DNA of 64,000 nt, from contig SBGP01000111.1 of the NCBI GenBank assembly GCA_006226595.1, positions 62,001 through 126,000 on the forward strand, read 5' to 3'. The stretch is from Deltaproteobacteria bacterium (GTDB lineage Bacteria; Myxococcota_A; UBA796; GCA-2862545). Below the pieces are notes generated by a model. It had not been told where the DNA came from and ran no database searches. It worked only from the letters and a program-made list of their open reading frames with translations. The position numbers and the translations under genes are program-made. Shown here one piece after another: positions 38,845 to 47,710 of this stretch. Position 1 is the stretch's first letter. Each line of letters starts with the position of its first letter.

Positions 38845-39570
38845 ATGCGCCTCCTGCTTCTCCTGTCGGTCTTCGCCGTCGGCTGCGCGCCGAAGGGGCT
38901 GCGTATGCCCGGTCCCCTGGGTGCGCTGGGCACCGAGGTCGTGCCTCCCCCCGGCCTGCCGGAACCCGTGGTCGCCGAGGTCGAGCCGGAGCCCGAACCG
39001 GAGCCGGACCCGCTCGATGCGACCCACCCGAAGGCGCGCGAGACCGAGCACGGGCGCGCTGTGGCCGCCGCGGCCGCGCACTACCTGACGCACAAGCCGC
39101 CGGGACGGGACGACTGCTCGGGCTTCGTGTGCGCCGTGTACACGAGGGCCGGCGCCCCACTCTCCGGAAACACCCGCTCGCTGTGGGACCTCGCGAAGGA
39201 GCACGGTGCGACCCACAAGCGCAAGATCCCGAGCATCGGGGACCTGGTGTTCTTCGACAACACCTACGATCGCGACCGGGACGGCAAGCGCAACGACGAG
39301 CTCACCCACGTGGCCGTGGTCATGGAGGTGCTCGGCGACGGGACGGTGATCATGGCCCACGCTGGCACCAGCAAGGGGCGCGTCGAGCTCCGCATGAACC
39401 TGCTCCAGCCCGAGGTGCTCGAGGACGAGGCCGGCTCGGTGCTCAACGACTACCTGCGCGCGCGCTACCGCACCGATCCGGAAGGCACGCCGCGCCTCGC
39501 CGGGCAGCTCTTCCGCGGCTTCGCGACGCTCGATCCCGAGCAGCTCGACGCGTGGGCCTCGGCCCAGTAG
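38845..39570 (+). CDS. NlpC/P60 cysteine peptidase lipoprotein
   Basis: The 241-residue precursor starts MRLLLLLSVFAVGCAP, with a lipobox at Cys14. A Pro/Glu-rich linker follows, then an NlpC/P60 domain with catalytic Cys in RDDCSGFVCAVY, His in LTHVAVVMEV and the third-residue region IMAHAG. Family members cleave peptidoglycan stem peptides. No clear Shine-Dalgarno precedes the ATG, but the upstream promoter is good. An earlier in-frame ATG at 38746 would precede the promoter and is rejected. Confidence 0.9.
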   Translation: MRLLLLLSVFAVGCAPKGLRMPGPLGALGTEVVPPPGLPEPVVAEVEPEPEPEPDPLDATHPKARETEHGRAVAAAAAHYLTHKPPGRDDCSGFVCAVYTRAGAPLSGNTRSLWDLAKEHGATHKRKIPSIGDLVFFDNTYDRDRDGKRNDELTHVAVVMEVLGDGTVIMAHAGTSKGRVELRMNLLQPEVLEDEAGSVLNDYLRARYRTDPEGTPRLAGQLFRGFATLDPEQLDAWASAQ

Positions 39571-39573
39571 CCA

Positions 39574-41331
39574 CTACTGACCGAGGACCAGCACTTCCCA
39601 GGGCTGGGCTTCGACCCGCACGGTGCCGGAACCGCTCACCGTCCACGTCCGGGTGTCGCCTTCCGGGAACACGGCGCGCAGCGTGGTGCCTGGCGCGAAG
39701 CCAACCGGCATGTCGCTGCCACCGAACGAGGTGTGCGCCGCCCCCGCGCCCGCGGTGTTGATCACGACGAGCAGGCGCTCGTCGGCGTGCACGCGCTCGA
39801 AGGCGGCGATGTGCGCATCCTCCTCGCCGTTCACCCGGTCGCTCACCCAGCGAACCTCGAAGCCGCCGCGGCGCAGGGCGACGTGCTCCTTGCGGAGCGC
39901 GATGAGGTCGCGCGTCCACGTGAACAGCTCGCCATCGGTCGCGAAGCCGCTACCCCAGAGGGGCTCGCGGTTGGCGGGGTCGTTGCCACCAGCGAAACCC
40001 TGCTCGGTCCCGTAGTAGATGCACGGGATGCCGTCCATCGTGAGCAGGTAGCCGAGCGCGGCCTTGAGGGCGGCGGGCTCGGGCTGGTCGTAGAGGAAGC
40101 GCGGGATGTCGTGGTTGTCGATGAACGTGACCATCGCCTCTTGGGGCGACAGGCCGATGCCATCGGCGTGGGGCGCGTTGTGGTAGTTCGTCGCCCGCTC
40201 GGCGTAGAGCCGCTGAATGCTCTGGGTGGGGCCACCGCGCTTGAAGATGTCGTCGAACACCTGGAACTTGTGGCTGAAGTAGAACAGCGAGTCGAGCTCA
40301 CCATCGAAGGTGTAGCTGCCGATCAGCGCGTCGTCGCCGTCGAAGACCTCGCCGAACTGCAGGAAGTTCTCTTTGCCACCGTCGAGCGCGGCCTGGCGCA
40401 TCGCGGGGTTGAACTGCTGCCAGAAGCTGTGCTCGACGTGCTTGACCGTGTCGATGCGGTAGCCGTCGATGTTCGTCTCGACGATCCAGTACTGGAACAC
40501 GTCGATCAGCGCGGCGACGACCTCGGGGTTGAGGGTGTCGAGGTCCTTGAGGCCGCCGGGGAAGTCGCCCTTCTCGACCTGCTGTTCGACATTCCAGTCG
40601 GTGACCCGGCCGCGGCGGTTGTACCAGCTGTCGTTGTGAAACTCGGCCGGCAGCGGGGGCACGCGGTTGAGTCCGGGCAGGTTCACCCACCCGAGCGGAG
40701 CCGGTCCGGACTCGCCGAGGCTCGTCCACGCCTGGACGCCGCGCCCGTCGTAGGCCGGGTCCCACTCGCTGATGATCTCGATGGGGTCGGTCGTGTCGTT
40801 CGGGTCCTGGCTGCCCGCGCCGAACACGGTCTGGTCGGGCTGACCGTTGCGGTTGATGTCGTAGTAGAACAGCTGCCCGACGTGGTTCACGACGATGTCG
40901 AGGACCACCTTGATGTCGTGGTCGTGCAGGACCTGGACCATCTCGCGGAACTCGGCGAGGTCGCCGAAGTGCGGGTTCACGCCCTTGAAGTCCTGGGTCC
41001 AGTAGCCGTGGTACCCCGCCACACCCGCGTCTTCTTCGACGTTGACGACGATGGGGCTGACCCACACGGTCGTGACGCCGAGCTCGACCAGGTAGTCGAC
41101 CTCTTCGATGATGCCGCGGTAGTCGCCGCCCATGTGGCGTGCGAGCGCTTCGGGGTTCTCGGTGACGTTGTAGTCGTTGTTCAGGTCGCCGTTCGCGAAC
41201 CGGTCGACGAGCAGCTGGTAGATGACCTCGTCCCGCCAGTCCTCGACCTCGGTGGTCAGCTGCGGGGACTCGGCGTACTGCGAGGGATCGTAGCAGCCGA
41301 ACAGGGCGAGAAGCGGCAGTAGACGCGTCAC
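39574..41331 (-). CDS. GH13 alpha-amylase family lipoprotein
   Basis: The 585-residue precursor begins MTRLLPLLALFGCYDP: lipobox with Cys13, so surface or periplasmic lipoprotein. The GH13 barrel is complete: YQLLVDRFANGD, DIVVNHVG (region I), GYRIDTVKHV with the nucleophile Asp, LQFGEVFDG with the acid/base Glu, and FIDNHDIPRF with the third acid. It should hydrolyse alpha-1,4-glucans or related oligosaccharides. The GTG start overlaps the DprE1-like stop by 4 bases. The LamB-like porin at 49863 could import the products. Confidence 0.93.
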   Translation of the reverse strand: MTRLLPLLALFGCYDPSQYAESPQLTTEVEDWRDEVIYQLLVDRFANGDLNNDYNVTENPEALARHMGGDYRGIIEEVDYLVELGVTTVWVSPIVVNVEEDAGVAGYHGYWTQDFKGVNPHFGDLAEFREMVQVLHDHDIKVVLDIVVNHVGQLFYYDINRNGQPDQTVFGAGSQDPNDTTDPIEIISEWDPAYDGRGVQAWTSLGESGPAPLGWVNLPGLNRVPPLPAEFHNDSWYNRRGRVTDWNVEQQVEKGDFPGGLKDLDTLNPEVVAALIDVFQYWIVETNIDGYRIDTVKHVEHSFWQQFNPAMRQAALDGGKENFLQFGEVFDGDDALIGSYTFDGELDSLFYFSHKFQVFDDIFKRGGPTQSIQRLYAERATNYHNAPHADGIGLSPQEAMVTFIDNHDIPRFLYDQPEPAALKAALGYLLTMDGIPCIYYGTEQGFAGGNDPANREPLWGSGFATDGELFTWTRDLIALRKEHVALRRGGFEVRWVSDRVNGEEDAHIAAFERVHADERLLVVINTAGAGAAHTSFGGSDMPVGFAPGTTLRAVFPEGDTRTWTVSGSGTVRVEAQPWEVLVLGQ

Positions 41332-43091
41332 TTGGCGACCTCTTCCTTGTCGTCCGTGGAGGATACCTCGTCGCTCGCCGCTTCGTCCTCGGAGGTCGCC
41401 GTCGCCTCGACGAGCGCCCCATCCTCGGCGCCCTCCCCGCTCGAGGCCTCGTCGTCGACGGACGCCTCGCTCGGGGCCGCCTCTTCGGCCGCCGTGGCCT
41501 CGGGCGGCGCGAGGGTCGGGCTCGTGGGCTGCTTCGTGTCGCGGAGCTCGGTCGGAAGCCCCGCCACCTCGGCCTCGGCCTCGGCCTCGGACATCGGCGC
41601 GGTCGGTTCGCCCGGAGGCTCGGCCGCCGCATCGCGCTCGCCGATCGCCGCGAGCTCCTCCACCATGTCACCGAAGACCCGGCGCAGCTGGCTGCCCATG
41701 AGCAGGCCCTGGGGATCGAGCTTCTTCTTGAGCGCGAAGAAGCGCCCCAGGATGCCGTCCCCGAGCGAGCGACGAACATGGTTGCCGCTCACGGTCGCAT
41801 CCTTGGCGAAGTAGAAGCGGCCGCCGGCCTTCACGACCATCTCGCCATAGTCCTGGGTCAGCTCCCACAGGGCCTGGCGGTTCTTGTCGGTGACCGGGAA
41901 GTCCATCGCGAAGCTGTAGCCGTCGACCGCGTGCGACAGCCAGAACGGGTCCGGGCGGTGGCGCTTCATCACCACGAGCCACGACTCGAGCTTGCGCTCC
42001 TGACCCATCTCCAGCGCCCGTCGGATCACCCCGCGGGCCTTGTCCTTGGGCAGGAAGAACTGGAACTGGATGAGACCGCCTGGCTTGTAGATCCACTTCC
42101 AGTTCGGCACGTAGTCGAGGAGGAAGTTGAAGCGCGCGTGCTCCTGCGGGTGCACCTCGTTGTCGCCGACCTTCATCCACAAGAAGCGCGCGAGGTTGAT
42201 CAGCCGCATGCCCCAGCGGTGCGCGAAGGGCTTCGCGAAGCGCCACAGCCACGCCTTGGGGATGACGAGGAAGAAGCGGTCCGGAAGGTGCTGGCGGTCG
42301 AGTGCGAAGCTCGACTGTCCCTCGGGGTCCTCGCCTTCCTCGTAGTAGCGGGCCGCGTGGATCTGGCCGCGCCCGAGCGCGCTTCCGCCGGGGAAGGCAT
42401 CGATCCACCCGACCACGTAGTCCCAGTCCTCGGCGTTGCAGCGCTCGAAGGTGCGGAACATGCCCTCGAGGTCCTCTTCGAGCAGCGGCAGGACCTTGAG
42501 CCGCCCGGAGTGCACCTTCTTCATCTGCAGCGTGATCGACACGAACACGCCGAGCCAGCCGAAGCCGCCAATGGCCGCATGGAACAGCTCGGGATCGGAG
42601 TCGCGCGTGACCTCGCGCAGCTCGCCGTCCGGGCTGACGAGCTCGAAGGCGAGGATGTGATCCCCGAACGGCCCGTACTTGTGGTTGTTCTTGCCGTGCG
42701 CGTTCGCCGCGACGACACCGCCCAGCGTCGTGAACTGAGTGCCCGTGACGACCGGCACCCAGTAGCCGTCGCCAAGCAGGGTCTCCCACAGCTTGTTCAG
42801 CGTGATGCCGGGCTGGGCCTTCACCACGCCGCTGTCCTTGTCCCAGTCGAGGATGCGGTTCATGCGGCTGAAGTCGAGGAGCAGGTTGCCCTCGTTGAGC
42901 GCGGCATCGCCGTAGGAGCGGCCGTTGCCCCAGCAGTGCACGGTGAGGCCGTGCTCTCGCGCGATGGCGAAGGCGGCCTTCACGTCCTCCGCGTGCTCCG
43001 GGTACAGGACGCGGCACAGGGCCTGGTTGGCCATGCCCCAGCCCTGGCGTCCCTCGAGCTCGACGAGCGAAGTGGTGACTTCCTGGCTCAC
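41328..43091 (-). CDS. DprE1-like FAD-linked oxidoreductase with acidic C-terminal tail
   Basis: The 587-residue protein aligns by motif with mycobacterial DprE1 along its first 465 residues: WGNGRSYGD, ANAHGKNNH, GPFGDHI, ELFHAAIGGFGWLG, GGLIQFQFFLP and VKAGGRFYFAKD. DprE1 oxidises decaprenylphosphoryl ribose as the first half of an epimerisation to arabinose. The Cys387 equivalent lies in YSFAMDFPV and is Ala, so the covalent benzothiazinone target is absent. The last 120 residues are a low-complexity Glu/Ala/Ser tail unlike DprE1. AGGAG precedes the GTG at 43091. It is paired with a DprE2-like gene. Confidence 0.85.
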   Translation of the reverse strand: MSQEVTTSLVELEGRQGWGMANQALCRVLYPEHAEDVKAAFAIAREHGLTVHCWGNGRSYGDAALNEGNLLLDFSRMNRILDWDKDSGVVKAQPGITLNKLWETLLGDGYWVPVVTGTQFTTLGGVVAANAHGKNNHKYGPFGDHILAFELVSPDGELREVTRDSDPELFHAAIGGFGWLGVFVSITLQMKKVHSGRLKVLPLLEEDLEGMFRTFERCNAEDWDYVVGWIDAFPGGSALGRGQIHAARYYEEGEDPEGQSSFALDRQHLPDRFFLVIPKAWLWRFAKPFAHRWGMRLINLARFLWMKVGDNEVHPQEHARFNFLLDYVPNWKWIYKPGGLIQFQFFLPKDKARGVIRRALEMGQERKLESWLVVMKRHRPDPFWLSHAVDGYSFAMDFPVTDKNRQALWELTQDYGEMVVKAGGRFYFAKDATVSGNHVRRSLGDGILGRFFALKKKLDPQGLLMGSQLRRVFGDMVEELAAIGERDAAAEPPGEPTAPMSEAEAEAEVAGLPTELRDTKQPTSPTLAPPEATAAEEAAPSEASVDDEASSGEGAEDGALVEATATSEDEAASDEVSSTDDKEEVAK

Positions 43092-43099
43092 GGTGTCTC

Positions 43100-43843
43100 C
43101 TAGTCGAGCGGCAGGCGGCGGAAGATCACCGACGGGATCGACTTGATCACCGCCATGATCGGCATCCACTGGAACGGCACGTACGCCGTGTCGGCACGGC
43201 GGGCCATGGCCCGGAAGATGCCGTCGGCCGACTGGTCGGCATCGATGGCCATCGGCAGCTTGTCGAGCCCTTCGGTCATCGGGGTGTGGGTCGGCCCGGG
43301 CTTCACGGTCAGCACGTGCACGCCCTTCGGCGCGAGGCGGTTGCGCAGCGCCTCCATGAACGTGTGCAGGGCCGCCTTGCTCGCGGCATACGCGGGCTGC
43401 CCGCGACGGCCGCGGTCGCCGGCGACCGAGCCGATGCCGACCAGCATGCCGCTACCCTGCTTCAGGAAGCGCTCGGCTCCGAGGTCGAGCCACGCCATGG
43501 CGCCGATCACGTTGACGCTCACGATGGCGCGGTCCTTGTCGGCGTCGAACTCGTCGGGCCCCACCGCCGGCATGATGCCCGCGCTGTAGATCAGCGTGTC
43601 GAGGCCATCGAGCTGGGTCACGAGCCCTTCGAACGCCGTGCGGGCGCCGTCCACGTCGGTGACATCGTGCGCGCACACGAACGCGCGCTTGGGTCCGTCA
43701 CCATTGAGCCGGGTGGCGAGCGTATCGAGCGCCTCGCTCCGACGGGCGACGAGCCCGACCTTGTAGCCCTCGCTGACCAGGCGACGCGCGAGCGCCGCTC
43801 CGATACCGCTCGACGCTCCGACGATGATCGCGCGCTTCAGCAT
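43100..43843 (-). CDS. DprE2-like short-chain dehydrogenase
   Basis: The 247-residue SDR has the NAD(P) loop IIVGASSGIGAALARRL, the N-S-Y-K set (GSVAGDRGRRGQPAYAASKAAL) and the VLTVKPGPTHTPM segment. Its C-terminus, IKSIPSVIFRRLPLD, closely resembles the C-terminal RHIPRSIFRKLPI of mycobacterial DprE2 as I recall it, and the next gene is DprE1-like. Together they would make a polyprenyl-phosphate arabinose-type donor. The ATG at 43843 follows GGAGGG by 3 bases; the frame runs 27 codons further without similarity. Confidence 0.85.
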   Translation of the reverse strand: MLKRAIIVGASSGIGAALARRLVSEGYKVGLVARRSEALDTLATRLNGDGPKRAFVCAHDVTDVDGARTAFEGLVTQLDGLDTLIYSAGIMPAVGPDEFDADKDRAIVSVNVIGAMAWLDLGAERFLKQGSGMLVGIGSVAGDRGRRGQPAYAASKAALHTFMEALRNRLAPKGVHVLTVKPGPTHTPMTEGLDKLPMAIDADQSADGIFRAMARRADTAYVPFQWMPIMAVIKSIPSVIFRRLPLD

Positions 43844-43859
43844 GCGCCCTCCGAACCAG

Positions 43860-43930
43860 AAAAACCACGGCCCGGTGAACGCCGCGGGAGCGGCACACCC
43901 CGCCACGGCGCGAACCGTGGCCACCGGGCC
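43860..43930 (-). terminator. branched terminator after the DksA/TraR gene
   Basis: GGCCCGGTG pairs with CACCGGGCC across 53 bases that hold two further hairpins, and the 3' arm continues with GTGG and TTTTT on the minus strand. It lies between the DksA-like gene and the DprE2-like gene, 16 bases before the latter's start. Confidence 0.55.
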
Positions 43931-44012
43931 TGCGGGAACCCTCCCGCTGGACGCCGCGCGGACCGGGTTGTCCGCTCGAGTCGACCATCCAGCAGGTAGC
44001 GCGTTCGCGGCC

Positions 44013-44393
44013 TCAGAACATCCGGCGACCGGGCTCCATCTGCTCGGCCTCGGTCTTGCAGTCGATGCACAGGGTCGCCACGGGACGCGCCATCAGCCGT
44101 CCGTAGGTGATGGCATCGCCGCACGACTCGCACACCCCGTACTCACCCGCCTGGATGCGCTCGAGGGCGTACTTGATCTTTCCCACCAGTCGCCGCTCAC
44201 GATCCGCCAGGCGGAGGGTGAAGTCGCGGTTGGACTCGCTCACAGCAAGATCAAGGGGGTCGGCATCGGTCTCGCGAACGGTAGTGAGGGCACTCACCGC
44301 TTCACGGGACTGGGACATCAGGGACTCGAGCTGCTCGTCGAGCATGCCCTTCAGGGTCTTCAGCTCGTCGTCAGAGAGGTACTCGTCCTTCAT
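44013..44393 (-). CDS. DksA/TraR-family zinc-finger regulator
   Basis: The 126-residue protein has an N-terminal coiled coil (about 8-80, ending DRERRLVGKIKYALERI) and the C4 zinc finger CESCGDAITYGRLMARP...CIDC. DksA-type proteins enter the RNA polymerase secondary channel and mediate ppGpp effects. The coiled-coil tip DPLDLAVSES carries acidic residues, as in DksA (DxxDxA). GAGG lies 7 bases before the ATG. It could be DksA itself or a paralogue. Confidence 0.9.
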   Translation of the reverse strand: MKDEYLSDDELKTLKGMLDEQLESLMSQSREAVSALTTVRETDADPLDLAVSESNRDFTLRLADRERRLVGKIKYALERIQAGEYGVCESCGDAITYGRLMARPVATLCIDCKTEAEQMEPGRRMF

Positions 44394-44443
44394 GGGTAAG
44401 CCTCGCGGGAAGGCGGAGACGGTAGCACAGGAAACCGCTCGTC

Positions 44444-46768
44444 CTACAAGGAGGAACCCCACCGAAGCAGCACCCGCACGGAGTCCTCCTGCGCGGGGGC
44501 CTGTTCTTCGGGCACGACGAGCGGGAGCGCAACGGTCAGTCCCACCCCGCGGGGCTCGAGCCCGAGGATGTCGCCGAGCACGTACGCACCGAACACGGCG
44601 CCGACGCCGGTCTCCACCTTTCCGTCGACGTACACCTCGCCGACCTCGAGTCCGCTGCCGAGCTGCAGCTCCGTGCCCCACCCCAGCCCGAACGGCACGC
44701 TCGCATTGCGGATGGGCGCCCAGCGCACCTCAGCGGTCTGCACCGCGCGCAGCGGTCCACGCAGTCCGTCCGGGTCGAGACCACGCACACCCGTGAGCCC
44801 ACCGAGGGGCAGCTTTCGCGTCTCGCCGCTGCCGAGCGCCGTGCCGAAGCGCGCCCCGCAGTCCAGCGCCCAGCGCGGGTGCCACGAGAGCACCGTGCCC
44901 ACGCCGGTGCCAAAGCCGCCCCACACCTCGCCGCCCTCGGGCGCGAGGCCCGCGGAGGTGCTCACGCTCGCGTAGCTGCCGCGGGTCGGGAAGGTCGACG
45001 TCACGCGGGTCGACCACACCCAGGCGGCCAGCGCGCCCAGCGAATAGCGCGTGTCGACCTCGTCCCGGTACCAGGCGTGGTGCCAGCCAGCGGTCGCCGA
45101 CAGGGTGACCCGATGCGAGCGAAGGCGCAGGTCGAGCGGCATGCCGAAGCGATGCGTGTACGACACCCGGGCGCGCGCCAGGTCCTGCTCACTCGTGGAC
45201 AGGGTGCCGGTGACGCTGTTCCGGAGGTCGGCACTGCCGCGGATCGTGCCCTGCAGCGCCGCGGTCATGCGCTTGTCGGTGAGGTTGATGTTGTCGATCC
45301 AGCCCCCGCCGACCAGGGCGTAGCGAGGCGGCCAGCGATCTCCGACTCGGCTGCGCTGCGAGAGGTGGCCGCCCGGATCGATGGTGAAGCGGTCCACCGA
45401 CTGAGACCAGGTCCACACGTCGCTTCCCCATCCGGTTCGCCACGGGACGGTGGCGCCGTCGACCTGGAGGCGCACCCACTCGGGAGGCGCATCCGGCGGC
45501 GCCTGGCGGTGCACGGTGGGCAAGCCGTCCTCGACCACGAGCTGGTAGTCCTGGTCGGGTACCGCGTGACGCCAGCCCTCGAGCAGGCCCGCACTCGGCT
45601 CGGTGGGCGGGATCACCTCGTAGGTCTCCGCTCCGGCGAGCATGACGGCCGCCGCGGCGCGATGGGCGCCCTCCCCGCCTGCGTCGTCGAGCAACTGGAC
45701 CACGGCCGGCCCTGGGTAGTGCGGTGCGTAGACCTCGACGAGGTCGTCGTGGAGCGCATCCTCGATGTAGCGACGCTCGAGCACCTCGCCGAAGAACGGC
45801 ATGGTGCCCGACGTGATCAGCCAGTCGATGCTCGGAATCCATCGGAACTTCTGCGACAGGTCGGCGGCACCGAGTCCTTCGAGCTCCTCGATGTGGTCCT
45901 CGGCCCAGCTCGCGCCGACCCAGTCACGATGCACCGGATCGGCCAGCGGCACGAAGGCCGGTGCCACCTCCCGGGCTAGACCGACGCGATGGAAGCGACG
46001 CAGCCCTGGAAACACGCGAAAGGCGCGATCCGAGACGAGCGCCTGCTCGACCCCGGCCCGCCCGAGCCTCCGGCGGAGCGGCGCCTCGACGAACACGGCC
46101 TTGTCGGACTCCTCCTCGGGGATGGCCTGTCGCGTGAGGGCGCCGAGTTCTTTGCGCAACACCGGGCGCACCCGCCGACGGGCGACGATGTAGGTCTTCG
46201 TGCCCTCGAGCCGCTCCACCACACCGTCGGGCACCACGGCGAGAGACGCGCGCTCACCGGTCCCCGTCCAGCGCACCTCCGCGCCGCCCACCGAGCTACC
46301 GAGCGCCATCACCACGCCCTCGGGGCCACGAACGCGGACCTCCCACTCGAGGGTGGGCAGCGGATCGCCGTCGACCACCGGCTGCGGATACCAGGCCCCG
46401 TTCGCGAACAGGCCGTGGTGTGTGGCGCCGACCCCACCGAAGCGGCGAGGCAGCCACGCGTGGAAGGCGAAGGTTCCCGGCGCGATCTCCGTCCAGGTCA
46501 CGCTCCCCTGCTCGACCAGCCCTGGAAAGGTCCGCATCGAGGTGCGGTCTTCCTCCGGCAGCGGGAGGTCCGCGAGCGGATCGACCACCACGACCGTCGG
46601 CGCGTCGATGGTGAGCGTGCCACGCACGTAGTCCAGGCCGGGTCCGACCTCTGCATCGAGCACCGCGCGCGGCGGGCCGCCGGCGAGGGCCAGCGCGGCC
46701 AGCAGCGCCGTGATCAGTAGGTGAAGCCCATGCCCACGTTGAGCGTGGGGATGGTCGACGGCACCCAC
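44444..46768 (-). CDS. large exported protein with C-terminal outer-membrane barrel
   Basis: This frame of 774 residues has a signal-peptide-like LHLLITALLAALALAGG. About 430 residues of mixed alpha/beta sequence follow that I do not recognise. The C-terminal 330 residues look like a surface-antigen (Omp85-type) barrel: alternating hydrophobic strands and GGLTGVRGLDPDGLRG, reminiscent of the conserved VRGF/Y loop. The N-terminal part faintly recalls the beta domain of M1 peptidases but lacks HExxH. The only standard start is a GTG at 46768, 55 bases inside the upstream gene; a later non-standard start is possible. Confidence 0.7.
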   Translation of the reverse strand: MGAVDHPHAQRGHGLHLLITALLAALALAGGPPRAVLDAEVGPGLDYVRGTLTIDAPTVVVVDPLADLPLPEEDRTSMRTFPGLVEQGSVTWTEIAPGTFAFHAWLPRRFGGVGATHHGLFANGAWYPQPVVDGDPLPTLEWEVRVRGPEGVVMALGSSVGGAEVRWTGTGERASLAVVPDGVVERLEGTKTYIVARRRVRPVLRKELGALTRQAIPEEESDKAVFVEAPLRRRLGRAGVEQALVSDRAFRVFPGLRRFHRVGLAREVAPAFVPLADPVHRDWVGASWAEDHIEELEGLGAADLSQKFRWIPSIDWLITSGTMPFFGEVLERRYIEDALHDDLVEVYAPHYPGPAVVQLLDDAGGEGAHRAAAAVMLAGAETYEVIPPTEPSAGLLEGWRHAVPDQDYQLVVEDGLPTVHRQAPPDAPPEWVRLQVDGATVPWRTGWGSDVWTWSQSVDRFTIDPGGHLSQRSRVGDRWPPRYALVGGGWIDNINLTDKRMTAALQGTIRGSADLRNSVTGTLSTSEQDLARARVSYTHRFGMPLDLRLRSHRVTLSATAGWHHAWYRDEVDTRYSLGALAAWVWSTRVTSTFPTRGSYASVSTSAGLAPEGGEVWGGFGTGVGTVLSWHPRWALDCGARFGTALGSGETRKLPLGGLTGVRGLDPDGLRGPLRAVQTAEVRWAPIRNASVPFGLGWGTELQLGSGLEVGEVYVDGKVETGVGAVFGAYVLGDILGLEPRGVGLTVALPLVVPEEQAPAQEDSVRVLLRWGSSL

Positions 46769-47580
46769 CCGCCGGTGAGGCGGAAGTGCGCGTTGCCGTT
46801 CGTCACCTGCAGGCCGGCGGACACGCGCGGCACGCTGATACCCGGCTGGTAGCTATCCGCGTCCGGCGCCGTGCTCGGGCCGGAGTAGTAGTTCTCGGCG
46901 CCGATGCGCGAGGCCGTGGCGGCATCGAGACGGTGCACCGCCGAGATGCGCAACAGGCTGAAGTCCGCGAACAGCGAGATCTGGGCCTGGTTGATGCCCG
47001 GGTACGAGCCGAAGGCCCAGGTACCGCCCATCGTCGCGCCCATGTCCCACACGCCGAGGTCGAGCTCGGGGTTGCCGAGGTAGGCCGCGTAGCCAGCGTG
47101 CAGGCTGATGTCCGGCGCGGGCTTGTAGCCCTCGACCACGGCCCAGCGGCCAAAGCCCGAGAACACACCCTGACGCGAGTTGCCGACCCAGCCGCCGCGA
47201 GCGCCGACCTCGAAGGACATGGGCAAGCCCTTTCGGATCTGTAGTCCCGGGGTGAACAGGTAGGTGTTCGGGTTCTCGTCGGCGTGCGCTCGCTCCCACG
47301 CGGAGGGCTGGCCGTCCTTGGTGCGCGAGTTGATGAACGCGAAGGTGTTGACGATGCCGACGTCGAAGCCGAAAGCGCCGACGGTCTCGGCCGGGTTGAC
47401 GGCCTGGTTCGCGACGCTGGTGCCGAGCTCCATGATCAGTGCCTTGTACTCCTCGGTGAGAGAGCCCTCGGCAACGGTGACACCGCGGTAGTCGACCATC
47501 TCGGAGAGGACGACGTCCTCGGGAAAGGCGGCGAGCGCGGTGGTGGGGAGTGTGATCGCGAACAGGAAGAGCGGGCGCAT
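46714..47580 (-). CDS. outer-membrane beta-barrel protein, unknown function
   Basis: The 288-residue precursor has a signal peptide (MRPLFLFAITLPTTALA, then AFPEDV) and many amphipathic beta strands. It ends in GMGFTY, the terminal aromatic typical of BAM substrates. I do not recognise a family. GAGG lies 5 bases before the ATG. Its 3' end overlaps the start region of the next barrel gene, so the two are probably made together. Confidence 0.8.
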   Translation of the reverse strand: MRPLFLFAITLPTTALAAFPEDVVLSEMVDYRGVTVAEGSLTEEYKALIMELGTSVANQAVNPAETVGAFGFDVGIVNTFAFINSRTKDGQPSAWERAHADENPNTYLFTPGLQIRKGLPMSFEVGARGGWVGNSRQGVFSGFGRWAVVEGYKPAPDISLHAGYAAYLGNPELDLGVWDMGATMGGTWAFGSYPGINQAQISLFADFSLLRISAVHRLDAATASRIGAENYYSGPSTAPDADSYQPGISVPRVSAGLQVTNGNAHFRLTGGWVPSTIPTLNVGMGFTY

Positions 47581-47710
47581 GCGTTCCTCGGTCGTCACGG
47601 AGCGTAGATGAGTGCGCCGCAAATGCCAAGCGCTGTGCGCCTCCGTGCGCGTGTCCTTTGCCACACTTTGGGATACCTGCGGACTCTTCCCCTTCCGAGG
47701 AGCCCCTTCC

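Noticed and set aside
44444-46768. M1 aminopeptidase call for the large exported protein
   Set aside because: No HExxH zinc motif or GxMEN-like exopeptidase motif is present.
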